Source: Spirometra erinaceieuropaei (taxonomy: Eukaryota; Platyhelminthes; Cestoda; Diphyllobothriidea; Diphyllobothriidae). Taken from it: a stretch of DNA of 64,000 nt. The stretch is from NCBI GenBank assembly GCA_902702965.1, contig CACRXP010000893.1, positions 1-64,000 on the forward strand, in the 5' to 3' direction. The notes below the pieces were generated by a model that saw only the letters and a list, made by a program, of their open reading frames with translations, was not told the origin of the DNA and made no database searches. The position numbers and the translations under genes are program-made. Positions 11,850-21,522 of this stretch are shown one piece after another; position 1 is the first letter of the stretch; each line of letters starts with the position of its first letter.

Positions 11850-12870
11850 AGATGATTTATTCATCTGACGTTTCAAACTCATAATCCAGCGCACCATCGG
11901 AGATAGAAAATTAAGGATTGCGCGGTTTAACTAGATCCTTCTCGCTCACCCCCAATAGGTCCATCAAGTACTATACTCATTGGGCTATATCATGTGCGTG
12001 AGTAGTGTTTGGCGTCCTCGTATGGTGCCTGTAAGTCGATGCTGCGGTTGTTGGATTTGTCGTGTGTTTGTCAGGCATCGCTTATTTCTCTCGCCAGTGT
12101 GCTTTTCGCTAGGCGGAGCACTTGGGAGCCGTAAAAGTCAAATAGATTATTATTTTCCAGACTATGGCGCCTTGTGAGCGTACATCTTTTCGCTTGACGG
12201 CTAAAATGTGCTCATGCATGCGCGTTTTTAGTCGTTTACTTGTCAGGCCGCAGTAGTTGACCTGACAGTCTAGACAGTTGACACGTAGATGACGTCCCAC
12301 GTACTCAGGGGGCAGCTTATCCCAAGGCTGCATTACTAGTCGGCGAATATTGCCTTCCGGTCAGTGTCCAAAACCCACGTTGAGTGGTCTTAGCATAAGT
12401 TCAGTGGCCTCTCAGAGACGTTCCCCATGTAGGTCAAGACCTGGAGTACCTCAGGTTTTTGGTTTGGTTCACTGTATGCCTTTGGAACATGCATTTGTTT
12501 ACAAAGGTAGGTGGATATCCATTGAAAGAGAAGAGATGCCGCAGGAAAACCCGGACTTGCAGATTTGCGGCCTCTGTGCTGCAGTGCGTGTTTATGCGCC
12601 GAAAAAGTGTCCGGAGGCAACTGCGTTCATGCGACAAGGGGTGGTTACTTTTTTACTGGCGTATTTTCTTTTTTATTTTAACTTTTCGGAAAACACTGGT
12701 CTGGAGGATTCCATCTTCCTGCTATTATGCTCGCACGTGGAGTAAAGAGAGCGCACTGTCTTTTTCTTCTTCCAATGGGAATTGCATTTGTGTGAAGATG
12801 GAGTTTAATTCTCCTCTAAAAGCCTCCTTCGCAGCTCGGTGTAGGAATAGTAGTATACTACTAGCTGCCT
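11850..12870 (-). pseudogene. Penelope-like element, RT end plus GIY-YIG remnant (copy C)
   Basis: Minus-strand fragments line up with the order expected in a Penelope-like polyprotein. Near 12,830-12,730 there is a QFPLEEEKDSALSLLHV piece (palm region). Near 12,637-12,440 is a RTLFRRINTHCSTEAA thumb-like stretch. Near 12,310-12,180 is a nuclease piece with YCGLTSKRLKTRMHEH. Frames switch repeatedly and the catalytic YVDD box is not visible. The downstream part is shared with the relic at 6 kb. Confidence 0.7.
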
Positions 12871-12879
12871 TTCGGCAGT

Positions 12880-14415
12880 TAATTAATATAACGCGGCTAT
12901 CCGCTGCGGCTGACGGTTTTCGGCCCAAATATGCAAATATACATTTCTCGGTCTGCGCCTATAGAACTTGAATAAACTGATCTACTCCAACTTCGTACAT
13001 AATTTCTGAGGAAATTAAAAGCGACAATTTCTAAAATTGAAGAGTCAAGTTGGCAAGCACGCGTTTTCGGTAATTCTTCGTCAGGACAACACAATCACAT
13101 GAAGGAATGGAAATGTACGAAATCAACAGTGTTTATAGATTTATCAAGGGCCATAAAGTCAATAAACACTCATCATCTCCACGCCGCCCGCATGAAAAGG
13201 TCGGCGGGTGTTGGTCCTCAGAGCTAGGGGAGGGGGTATGAGAGTCTTTGAGTGATGTTCTTGGATTGAGTACACGGAGTACCCATCATCGTAATTATGG
13301 ATTTGAGGCGGCATGGCGTCATCACTTGAGGTTGGCGTTGGCCACGGTGGAGAGCGCTTGTGTCAGCGTTTCCTGACAGCATAACAGCGGAATCGCTAAC
13401 CGTATAGCTCCGGCCTCGGCCGCGGCTAGTATCCGTTGGCGTAAGTCTTTAGGGAAGCATGTTGGTGTCCGGTGGACAACCTGAAATGCTTCCTTGGCGT
13501 CAACTCGGTGATTCATATCGATTAAATGTGCGAGAATACTTCTTGAAATCGACCGGATCTCACCTCTGTCTAGCCAGGCGGGCATATGTTCCCACACCAT
13601 CTTTACTGGGCGTCTCGTTGTGCGGCCGATGTATCCTGTTCCACAGGGGAAAGTGAATGAATAAATATACATAGATGTGGCCTCCAACGTTAGTCTGTCT
13701 TTACCCCCCCCCCAAACGTAGGAGGGGAGAGTTTGTGAAGCATACGCGTAACTTCACCGCGGGGAATGCCCTCGTGATAGCTGTAGTTAAGCGCCGTCTG
13801 ACCAGTTCGCTCTCTGCGTTTCCTGCAAAAGGCAATCTTGTGAATACATCTTTCTTTTCTGCAGTCGGAATCGTGGGCTTTTCGGCACGTTCCCTAATAT
13901 TTCGGAGGATAGATCTGACTGGGTATCCGTTTTCCCGAAGTGTGTTCCGCAGCTGTTGATGTTCTTCTTCAGTAGCTTCAGGTGAGCAGATGCGTCTCAC
14001 CCTAGCCGCCATTCCCTGGACTGAATTCCGTTTGATGTTCAGGGGAACAAATCTGTGGAAATTAACGTATTGTCCCGTCCAGGTTTTCTTTCGGAACATC
14101 CTGCGCTGGATAGACCCATCCTCTTGCCTGTGCAGAAGAACATCGAGAAAGGCAAGTTCGTTATCTGCTTCGGCCTCTGCAGTGACCTTTAGCAAGGGGT
14201 GCGCACTGTTGAACTTTTGGACAAGCTCCTCGGTATCGGTGGCACCATCCGCCAGGCAGAAGATATCGTCCACGTACCGACCGTAGAAGACGAGGCCATT
14301 AATGGTCTCTTGCAAGCTTGTTTTCTCGGCTATGCACATAAACATATTTGCAAGGAACGGTTCAAGCGGTGATCCCATTGCCACACTATCTACCTGCCTG
14401 TATATTTGACCATTT
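12880..14415 (-). pseudogene. Penelope-like element, 5'-truncated RT plus GIY-YIG endonuclease (copy B)
   Basis: Translating 14,411 to 13,701 on the minus strand gives the RT palm: MGSPLEPFLANMFM, then FYGRYVDDIFCLADG with the catalytic YVDD, then ELAFLDVLLHRQEDGS. A second open frame, 13,687-13,322, gives the nuclease with CGTGYIGRTTRR and a downstream EHMPAWLDRGEIRS. The two frames are separated by a run of nine or ten C at about 13,706, so a small indel in that run probably split one polyprotein. The RT fingers are missing at the 5' side, where it abuts copy A. The 3' tail contains a cctgacgaagaattaccgaaa motif. This is the best preserved Penelope copy in the window. Confidence 0.85.
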
Positions 14416-15970
14416 CTAAATTGGACTATCTACCAGAAAAAAGACGGGGAATTCTGGGAGACCCAAAGACGAGCCGAACCTCTCGCATCTACAGACTGGA
14501 GAAGCTTCTTGCCATGACAGTGGGTCTTTTGGTCTCATCTTCTGACGCCTTATGGTGGCTTCCGGTCTGTGTGCGACTTCAGTCCTAAGGGGTGCGAGAA
14601 GGCGACTAACGGTCTCAGAGACGTTCTTGATGCACGATATCGCTCGCCAAGATTTGGAGTCGCTGTGATTTTTTCGCTCATCTCGTTTTCGCAACCACCG
14701 GTTGACGAAGTTGCGTGCGTAAACATTTGCTCTGAAAACTCTTTAAAGATATTGGAATTCGGCAACATTGTCTTTCGGTTCATTGTATTGCGTTTCGACA
14801 CGCCCACCTAGCGTCCATACACAACCGCCTTTGTGGCTGATTGGGCAGTTACTGGTGAAGTCAATAATTGCGTCTTGTTTGTCGCAACAGACGAGAACAT
14901 CCAGGAAGGCCAACTCGTTGTTCTCTTCTTCCTCCGTCGTAAATTGTATGTCGGGGAAGACCGCACTCAGATGTTCCTTGCATGCCAGCAGTTGGTTTTG
15001 GTCGATAACGACGAATGTACCATCCACATTCTGGTCCCTCAACTTCGGTCTGTAATGTTAGAAGCCCAGCGAACCTAACCTTTGCAGGACTGCCTTGGCG
15101 ATGAATAACCAAAATCGGCGAACCCATTGGTATGCCCTTAACCTATTCGTAGATTGTCCCGTAAAAAGTGAAGTACGCTCTGAGACAGAACTTCAGGAGC
15201 TGCAGGACCTGGGCATGTCCCAGACGATTTTCCGTTTCATTGTATTTGCCTTGTAGGAGTAGCTCGACGGTTTCGATTGCCAGACACTGGGGAAGAGAAG
15301 TAAAAACGGACATGTCATTAAAAGATGCCATTACCTCGTTTGGCAAGAGACTTGCTCCTTCAGGCTTCTGAGAAAAATGGGTTGACGAGCAGACCGTGGT
15401 GTCCAGATCAGTGGTCAGAAATTGAGACGTCGGAACAGCCACTTAGCCAGTCCGTACGTTGGAGTGCCTTTGAGCGACGCGATGGGTCGGAGGGTAGCGT
15501 CCTCTTTGTACACCTTAGAAAGACCATAGAATCGAGACAAAACAGTATCTTAGGGTCTGGCCATGCGTCTTTCGGTCGCGTGTCAGCGCTTTCGGAGGGT
15601 TTGTTGCATACGAGACTTAAATTTTTCGGTCCTCCAGCGAGTCTTTGGCCTGTTTAACGTAGTCTGTCCAGTCCAGGACAACCGTGGAGTTCCCCTTGAC
15701 TGTTGGCACGAAGAACTTGTCTTTTTCGTCCTTGAGGTCTTTAAGCGCATCGCTTTCGACCTTGAAAAGCACATTCTGCGGCATTTGGGTCATCAGGATA
15801 GACGACGCTTGGTGTCGAATGAGGCTCTTAGTCACTTCCGTTGCCCCTATCTGACAATGATTGGTTCCGCTGCTGCAGTCATGTTAACATGTCTGGCGTC
15901 AGCCGCGTTGAATGAAGCTTTGTGCCCTGACATCTGCATCTGACTCTTCGTCAGGTCCTTTCACGACTGC
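14416..15970 (-). pseudogene. Penelope-like element, decayed N-terminal to palm region (copy A)
   Basis: In transcription order the minus strand shows SLIRHQASSILMTQMPQN and VKGNSTVVLDWTDYV (15,835-15,617), then NEVMASFNDMSVFTSLP with AIETVELLLQGKYNE (15,380-15,230), then VDGTFVVIDQNQLL and ELAFLDVLV (15,030-14,890), and RPEATIRRQKMRPKDPLS (about 14,560-14,500). The catalytic YVDD box reads NVDG, so the polymerase is inactive. Several frameshifts separate the pieces. The nuclease end is missing because copy B begins at about 14,415 in the same orientation. Confidence 0.82.
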
Positions 15971-16464
15971 TTGTGAACCAGTTTGCCGTTTCTGGGCGAC
16001 CTTGGACTGGGCAGCTTTCAAAATTTGTTCTTCAGCGCTGCCTTGCGTATCACTCTCTGTTCGCGGGTTGGTTCAGCCACCCTCTGCAGGTGGCTGTGCG
16101 TCCCAATTCCAGGATCGATGGGTCAGATGGTCGAGCAATCATCATACCAACATCCAACACACTTGATGAAATTACTGCAATTAATGACGTGAATGCTTTT
16201 GATTAAACAGTCAGCACACCAACAGCAGCGATATATGATGAAGGGGGAGAACAATGAATATTCATAGTTATGCGGTAGCGTGGCGACTGCATCCTATAAA
16301 TACTGCATAGCCTTGTGCACGAACCACTCATTTCTCCTTTCTTCTCTGATGTCGGTTTCGAGCAGAAATCCGAAACGTCAGGTAAATAAAGCTCTTGTGC
16401 CAGCAATCGTGTTTCCTCCCTTACGTCTGCTTTCTGCGACTCGTCTGTTTGCCTCGATTTGCAC

Positions 16465-16590
16465 CATCACCATAGTTAATATTCCCGATCACAACGGGCT
16501 AGTCGCTCAGCAGCATAATTTTGCGCTTAAAATCCTATAATCATAGAAGTCCCCGTTCGAATCTCGGAAAGTATAAATGTTAGGCTGTCG
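16465..16590 (+). repeat. Degenerate tRNA-SINE head
   Basis: The SINE leader taatattcccgatcacaac is followed by a decayed A box (gggctagtcgctcagcag) and an intact B box (gttcgaatctc, about 16,556). The body is not recognisable after about 16,590. Confidence 0.55.
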
Positions 16591-16862
16591 ATGTTGATTC
16601 ATTACGGGGTTATTGCAGAAGAGTAATAATCGGTTCGTTGTAGTCATTACTGTACGGCCGTTGGTGAATTAACTCTGCCTTCTATATGCTATGCCATTGT
16701 CTGCATATGCTCGTAGTCGCCATGATGTTGCCTGTGAGAGCTCTTGATTAATCGCCAAAGCATAATTGAGCGACAGTATAATGTCAATTTATCGTTAATA
16801 TATATTCACAACGTAACTCGCATATAATAATCCATTAACATCGGCAAGCAAACAAACTTCGT

Positions 16863-17612
16863 GTGAGTGACAGTGGTCATAAGCTGACTTTGTCGACTAT
16901 TTCTCTGAAAAATGATACAAACCAGAAGTTTCCAGCGAAGAACTTAAACCTGTTCTCGAGAGCCTTTACATCAGCGGAAGAGAAAGTGCTCTCCAAAGGA
17001 ATGAAGTGCAATCTTTCCGACGCAAATTATTTGGACTTCCTCGCAAGCTTGGAATCCATCATAACAACAGCAGACCTCACAGAGGACGAACGGTTCACAA
17101 TCCAAAATACAACTGTAAACGTCCTAANNNNNNNNNNNNNNNNNNNNNNNNNNNNNNNNNNNNNNNNNNNNNNNNNNNNNNNNNNNNNNNNNNNNNNNNN
17201 NNNNNNNNNNNNNNNNNNNNNNNNNNNNNNNNNNNNNNNNNNNNNNNNNNNNNNNNNNNNNNNNNNNNNNNNNNNNNNNNNNNNNNNNNNNNNNNNNNNN
17301 NNNNNNNNNNNNNNNNNNNNNNNNNNNNNNNNNNNNNNNNNNNNNNNNNNNNNNNNNNNNNNNNNNNNNNNNNNTGGCAGTAAAGAGGCGAGACCATCTG
17401 TCTCAAGTAGCCATGCATACCCTGCACACCGGGAATGCCTTCACTTGGGACAGAACTCGGATTGTTGGTGTCTGCCCTTTCAAAAAGGCCGAGAGTTCCT
17501 CGAGGCCATGCACTCGGATGAATCATGTATCAACCCGCACATTGAGTTGGACGCCGCGTACAAATGTCTGAAGGGGAAGTGGAAGAGACGCGAGCCAATC
17601 AAAACAGAATGA
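16863..17612 (+). pseudogene. Penelope-like element, N-terminus and nuclease tail around an N gap (copy D)
   Basis: Left of the gap an open frame gives NLFSRAFTSAEEKVLSKGMK and a following YLDFLASLESIITTADLT, the typical N-terminal helical region of Penelope-like proteins. Right of the gap the plus strand gives AVKRRDHLSQVAMHTLHTG and WDRTRIVG, then a one-base shift into REFLEAMHSDESCIN and HIELDAAYK, the C-terminal end of the GIY-YIG domain. The gap is 247 N, far too small for the roughly 500 missing residues of RT. Either the gap length is nominal or the copy is internally deleted. Confidence 0.75.
17128..17374. other. Assembly gap, 247 N
   Basis: Run of N inside Penelope copy D. The flanks code the two ends of one polyprotein, so the true missing sequence may be much longer than the gap drawn. 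Confidence 0.95.
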
Positions 17613-17824
17613 CGCAGATGGCGGCCGCTCATTAACGCAAGAGCCGAACAATTATTGATCTTCAAGTGCATTGCCAGATGTTAGCTGTTGACGGCACATT
17701 TGATGTCTGTCTGTGTCTGACGACGACCTGGGCAACCAGCGTCGAAAATTCACACAATAAACTCTTTTTCCCAAAGAACGTTCTCGACTTCAACTTATAT
17801 CTCTTGGGATGCCTATCTTCAAGT

Positions 17825-17850
17825 GCATATATATATATATATCTGTATAT
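17825..17850. repeat. (AT)n microsatellite
   Basis: Short run of AT-rich dinucleotide near the end of the 3' untranslated region of Penelope copy D. Confidence 0.85.
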
Positions 17851-17939
17851 ATACCGGAGGATGGGCATTCGAAGAAGCATAATTCGAGGAAAAATGATGC
17901 CTCTGGGAAATCGAACAAAAATTATTCTGTAAATTTTCA

Positions 17940-18270
17940 CGCAGGTTGTCCAGGTCTCTTAAATGGCCCATGTAATTATGGCCGAGAATCCCCAGAGGTC
18001 CTTTATTTTGAGGATTCATCCATCAATCGGCCCATTGATCTGAAGGTCACGTACAAATATCTCATGCATAAACGTAAAACGCGAAAGACACTCAAAACTT
18101 GACGTCAGCCCACATCATCGACATATCCTAGGCACTGACAATGCAATATCGATTTTTGGAACATAAAAAGTCTTAACCGTTTTCCACATTTTCTACAAGT
18201 CTAACGCAGACTTGGGGAACCAGCGTCGAAAACTCAAGATACGAATTTTTTACATTATTCAAAGGATTTT
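17940..18270 (+). pseudogene. Second Penelope-like 3' tail, diverged
   Basis: A frame at 17,950-18,100 gives CNYGRESPEVLYFEDSS and INRPIDLKVTYKYL, homologous to the REFLEAMHSDESCIN tail 430 bp upstream. Both are followed by an untranslated motif with aaccagcgtcgaaaa. So two related 3' ends lie in tandem, the second much older. Confidence 0.6.
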
Positions 18271-18279
18271 TGTTGCCGA

Positions 18280-21200
18280 ATATATGTAAAATATCCAAGG
18301 AAACACATTAAAGTGCGGACGTTTAGGAGGCAGGACCATTGAGGAACAGATACAGTACGTAACCTATCACGTGAAATGTTCTTAGTTTATAAACGTTTAC
18401 CTATGTTTGATGTCGAATTTAATTATTTGAAAAATAACCACAAATATGTCTGCTGCAACAGGATGCTGGCTTTTAAATAGGTTTATGTTTCAAATGTCTC
18501 TATAGATCACACGCGACATAAAATAGCTATTTAATATTCATAATTCGAATTGAAATTCCTATGCCATTCTTTGTCTAAATATATCTTAAAGGAGACATGT
18601 ACACATTTGGCGCCAAATTACGTCCTTTTCAAATTTTATCCACAAGGCCTATGGTGAGAACACTTTCCTAAGACCATGGAATGTCCATCCACTGAACGTT
18701 GCAGTTTTGCGTTTGTAATGGTGATTTCGAAATACTACACATGTTGCACATCCAATGCAGCATTTTTGAGCCCTATTGTACGACTGCCTAATAATCTCCC
18801 GGACATCAGACAGAATTTAGTCTGTCAACTTAATGTCGAGGTGTAACAACAGATCAGGGAGAATTATGCGGAGATTAAAGCAACTTTCAAAAGCTAAAGG
18901 TACAATTTCTTCCAGAATAAAATGTGATAAAATGCGCAATTTGCCAATAAATTTGTTCAGCATATTATCTTAAAATATGTGTGAGAATTAAAAAGCACAA
19001 AGAAATTCGGTGGGATAATTCATAACTATTAAGTCCTTTTAGTCAACAGTGGTTTTTGCAGGCTACCGGGAAAATACATCGTGACCATATTTAAATAACA
19101 GATTATTATGCAAAGCAATATTTAATCCCACTACCCAAGTTTGGCAGTCTTTTAAATCGAAAACCCATTTCCGAATTTCGGTCGACATTCCATTAGACAG
19201 AACAGTTACTGTAATTTGCATTCTAACATTTGTCACATGGTGAATCCAAGGACTCTTAATCTGTTCTTCCATAGGACATGTTTAACTTGCTACGTGTCTA
19301 GTAGACACTTGTGAAATGATTGTGGCATGATGTTTGAGGACGCCATAATTTCAATTTTAAGAATCGGCGGCCTGCATGTCCAAACATAAACGACAGCCAA
19401 TTGATTCTTTGCCTTCGGTTTAGTTGCGGGTTTTCAAACTAATCCACTATAAAATACATATGCAATTTTTTTACGATTTATTTATCCTTTTTTAAACGAA
19501 CAAAACTGGGCAAAAAATACAAAGTCTGACCTAAAAATATGGAAGCTTAGTTTTCTGTCGATTAGTTACGGGACGGATTCAATTACAGTCGTGGGTTCTC
19601 TACACAAAGCGAGTCTGCGCATTATTCAGTACCCACATCAATACAAGCTCAAAACTTGTAAGATTGTTTACCACCGCAAAAAAACCATGTGCGCCATAGC
19701 GATTACAGTTAACAAGTGTTTTATCCATTAAAATTATCACATAGTCAATCGTTTTGTGCAAACATTCACAAATTGCATAACCAACGCACTACCAAAAGGA
19801 GAATCGCGTGACATAAGCCCGAAAATAACGTGCCACTATCGCTGTTTTTTTAGTTTATACTTAAAAACTAAAGATGGTTGTTTTTTATAACATATGCCTA
19901 ATATTATAGTGGTTCTTTTGAAACCGACCACGACTGTTCTGATGTAAATGCCAATTGATATTTGTTCGTAATATGCCAAAACGTAGAGTCGCCGGAGTGA
20001 AAAATCCGCCATTATTACCGAATATGGCGACGCCTTAGACTGACTGGACCCATAAAGAAACTGGCATTCAGGCAAGAGCTTAATATGTCCAAACACGAAC
20101 AGGCGATTTTACACCAATTGTTTTAGACAGATCTTAAAAATCAAAAAGGCAAGTGTATCTGGATGCTTTGCAAGTCTGCCATTTACATTTACAGCCTCTT
20201 GCTTCTACATTTGAAAAAAACGACGATTTGCCAGATTCTATTTTAGTCGCTCTTTCCAGTTTTTTTTAAGAACGCGATATCTGACGTGCCACAGAACGAA
20301 TGTCAGATAACTAAATTTGAGTTTTTGAGTTTATAAAAATGTGAGCTTGACATCGTTCTCCATCGTTGTTTGCTCGAACAGCTTCAAATGTATTTAAAAG
20401 TTAAGGCATTACACACGAGGCTCCCTCAGATAGTACAGCCTTTGTTTTAAATACAACATTTTCTTGTTCATTACTTTCGTCGCTGTTGTGTTGCCAGCTC
20501 TACTAAAAATAAATCGCATAATCTCCTTAAAACGAGACTTAATTTCGAGTCAGCTACTTCAGATTTTATCCAGAAGCCCTGAAATAGACTTTGCGTACTC
20601 AATTTGATGCCCATTTGGAAAATTAATATTTGTGGGCAGCGAAAATCCCTGGACGCAGTAAATGTAAAAATATCAAATTCTCATTTATTGTGCTAACGAG
20701 AAGCGATGCATTGACGCCTCTGTACTCCATATGACAAAGATAGCCTCTTGAAAAGATCTAGTAATCATCAAAAATAATGCAAAGTGTCTGTAGTTGGTGA
20801 AGTGCGAAGAGCTTTTCCTTCCTAAAGAACAGAAATATTCGTTAATCGTTAACTGTGAAAACACAAAATCTCATTAGAAGACATAGTTGACAAGGGCTTG
20901 CCGTTACATGTTTTTTATTTAATTGATCTTAACAAAGAAGTGAAATTTCGTTTAGAAAACATTAATGCTTTTTAAATCCAGACATTTTGATATAGGAAAG
21001 AATGACTTATAAAACAAACCTGTTGTGCGTCGTCTTCAGACCTGCAACGTATTTAATTGAAGCGCACTTAAGACTCCGCAAACGGAGACCAGAATACGCA
21101 AAATCAATAAGGGCAAGGAAAGGCTGTTACGTCCGAGTATTTTAAACAAACTCCAGAAATTAAATACATAAAATGGGTCGCTCCTCACCCCCAATCGAGG

Positions 21201-21400
21201 CTCTCTGTATTCCAATCACTAAAAAAAATTAATTTTGCATAAAGCTCATTAATATCGCGAAGGAAAAGTGTCATATATTTTATCTCTAATGCGGCTTTCC
21301 TATCCCTCTTAATAACATGTTTACTGGAGAAAATGTAAAAACTTGCCATTATCGACAGAAGATAAACGAAGGGGTCAAACTCCAAATGTTATAAATTTTA
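18280..21400. other. AT-rich region, no recognised gene
   Basis: About 3 kb with only short open stretches and no repeat shared with the rest of the window. It lies beyond the final exon of the minus-strand FN3 gene, so its right end may contain that gene's 3' untranslated region; no poly(A) site could be fixed. Confidence 0.55.
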
Positions 21401-21409
21401 GTAGACTGC

Positions 21410-21522
21410 TCACTCTTTATTTTTTTTGCTGACAAGTACGATGACTAGAATGATGAGGAGGACACCGATCAGTATTCCTATAACTATGCCTGCAATCTGT
21501 CCAGCATTGAGGTTGTTTGAAT
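21410..21522 (-). CDS. Terminal exon: transmembrane helix and cytoplasmic tail
   Basis: The acceptor acccccactcttttctag is followed by a phase-1 exon reading NNLNAGQIAGIVIGILIG then VLLIILVIVLV, a single strongly hydrophobic helix of about 24 residues. A basic SKKNKE tail and a TGA stop at 21,410-21,412 follow. A small-residue GxxxG-like face (GIVIGILIG) could favour helix packing. The splice phase matches the 57-nt exons, so any number of them can precede it. It is too short to stand out as an open reading frame. Confidence 0.78.
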
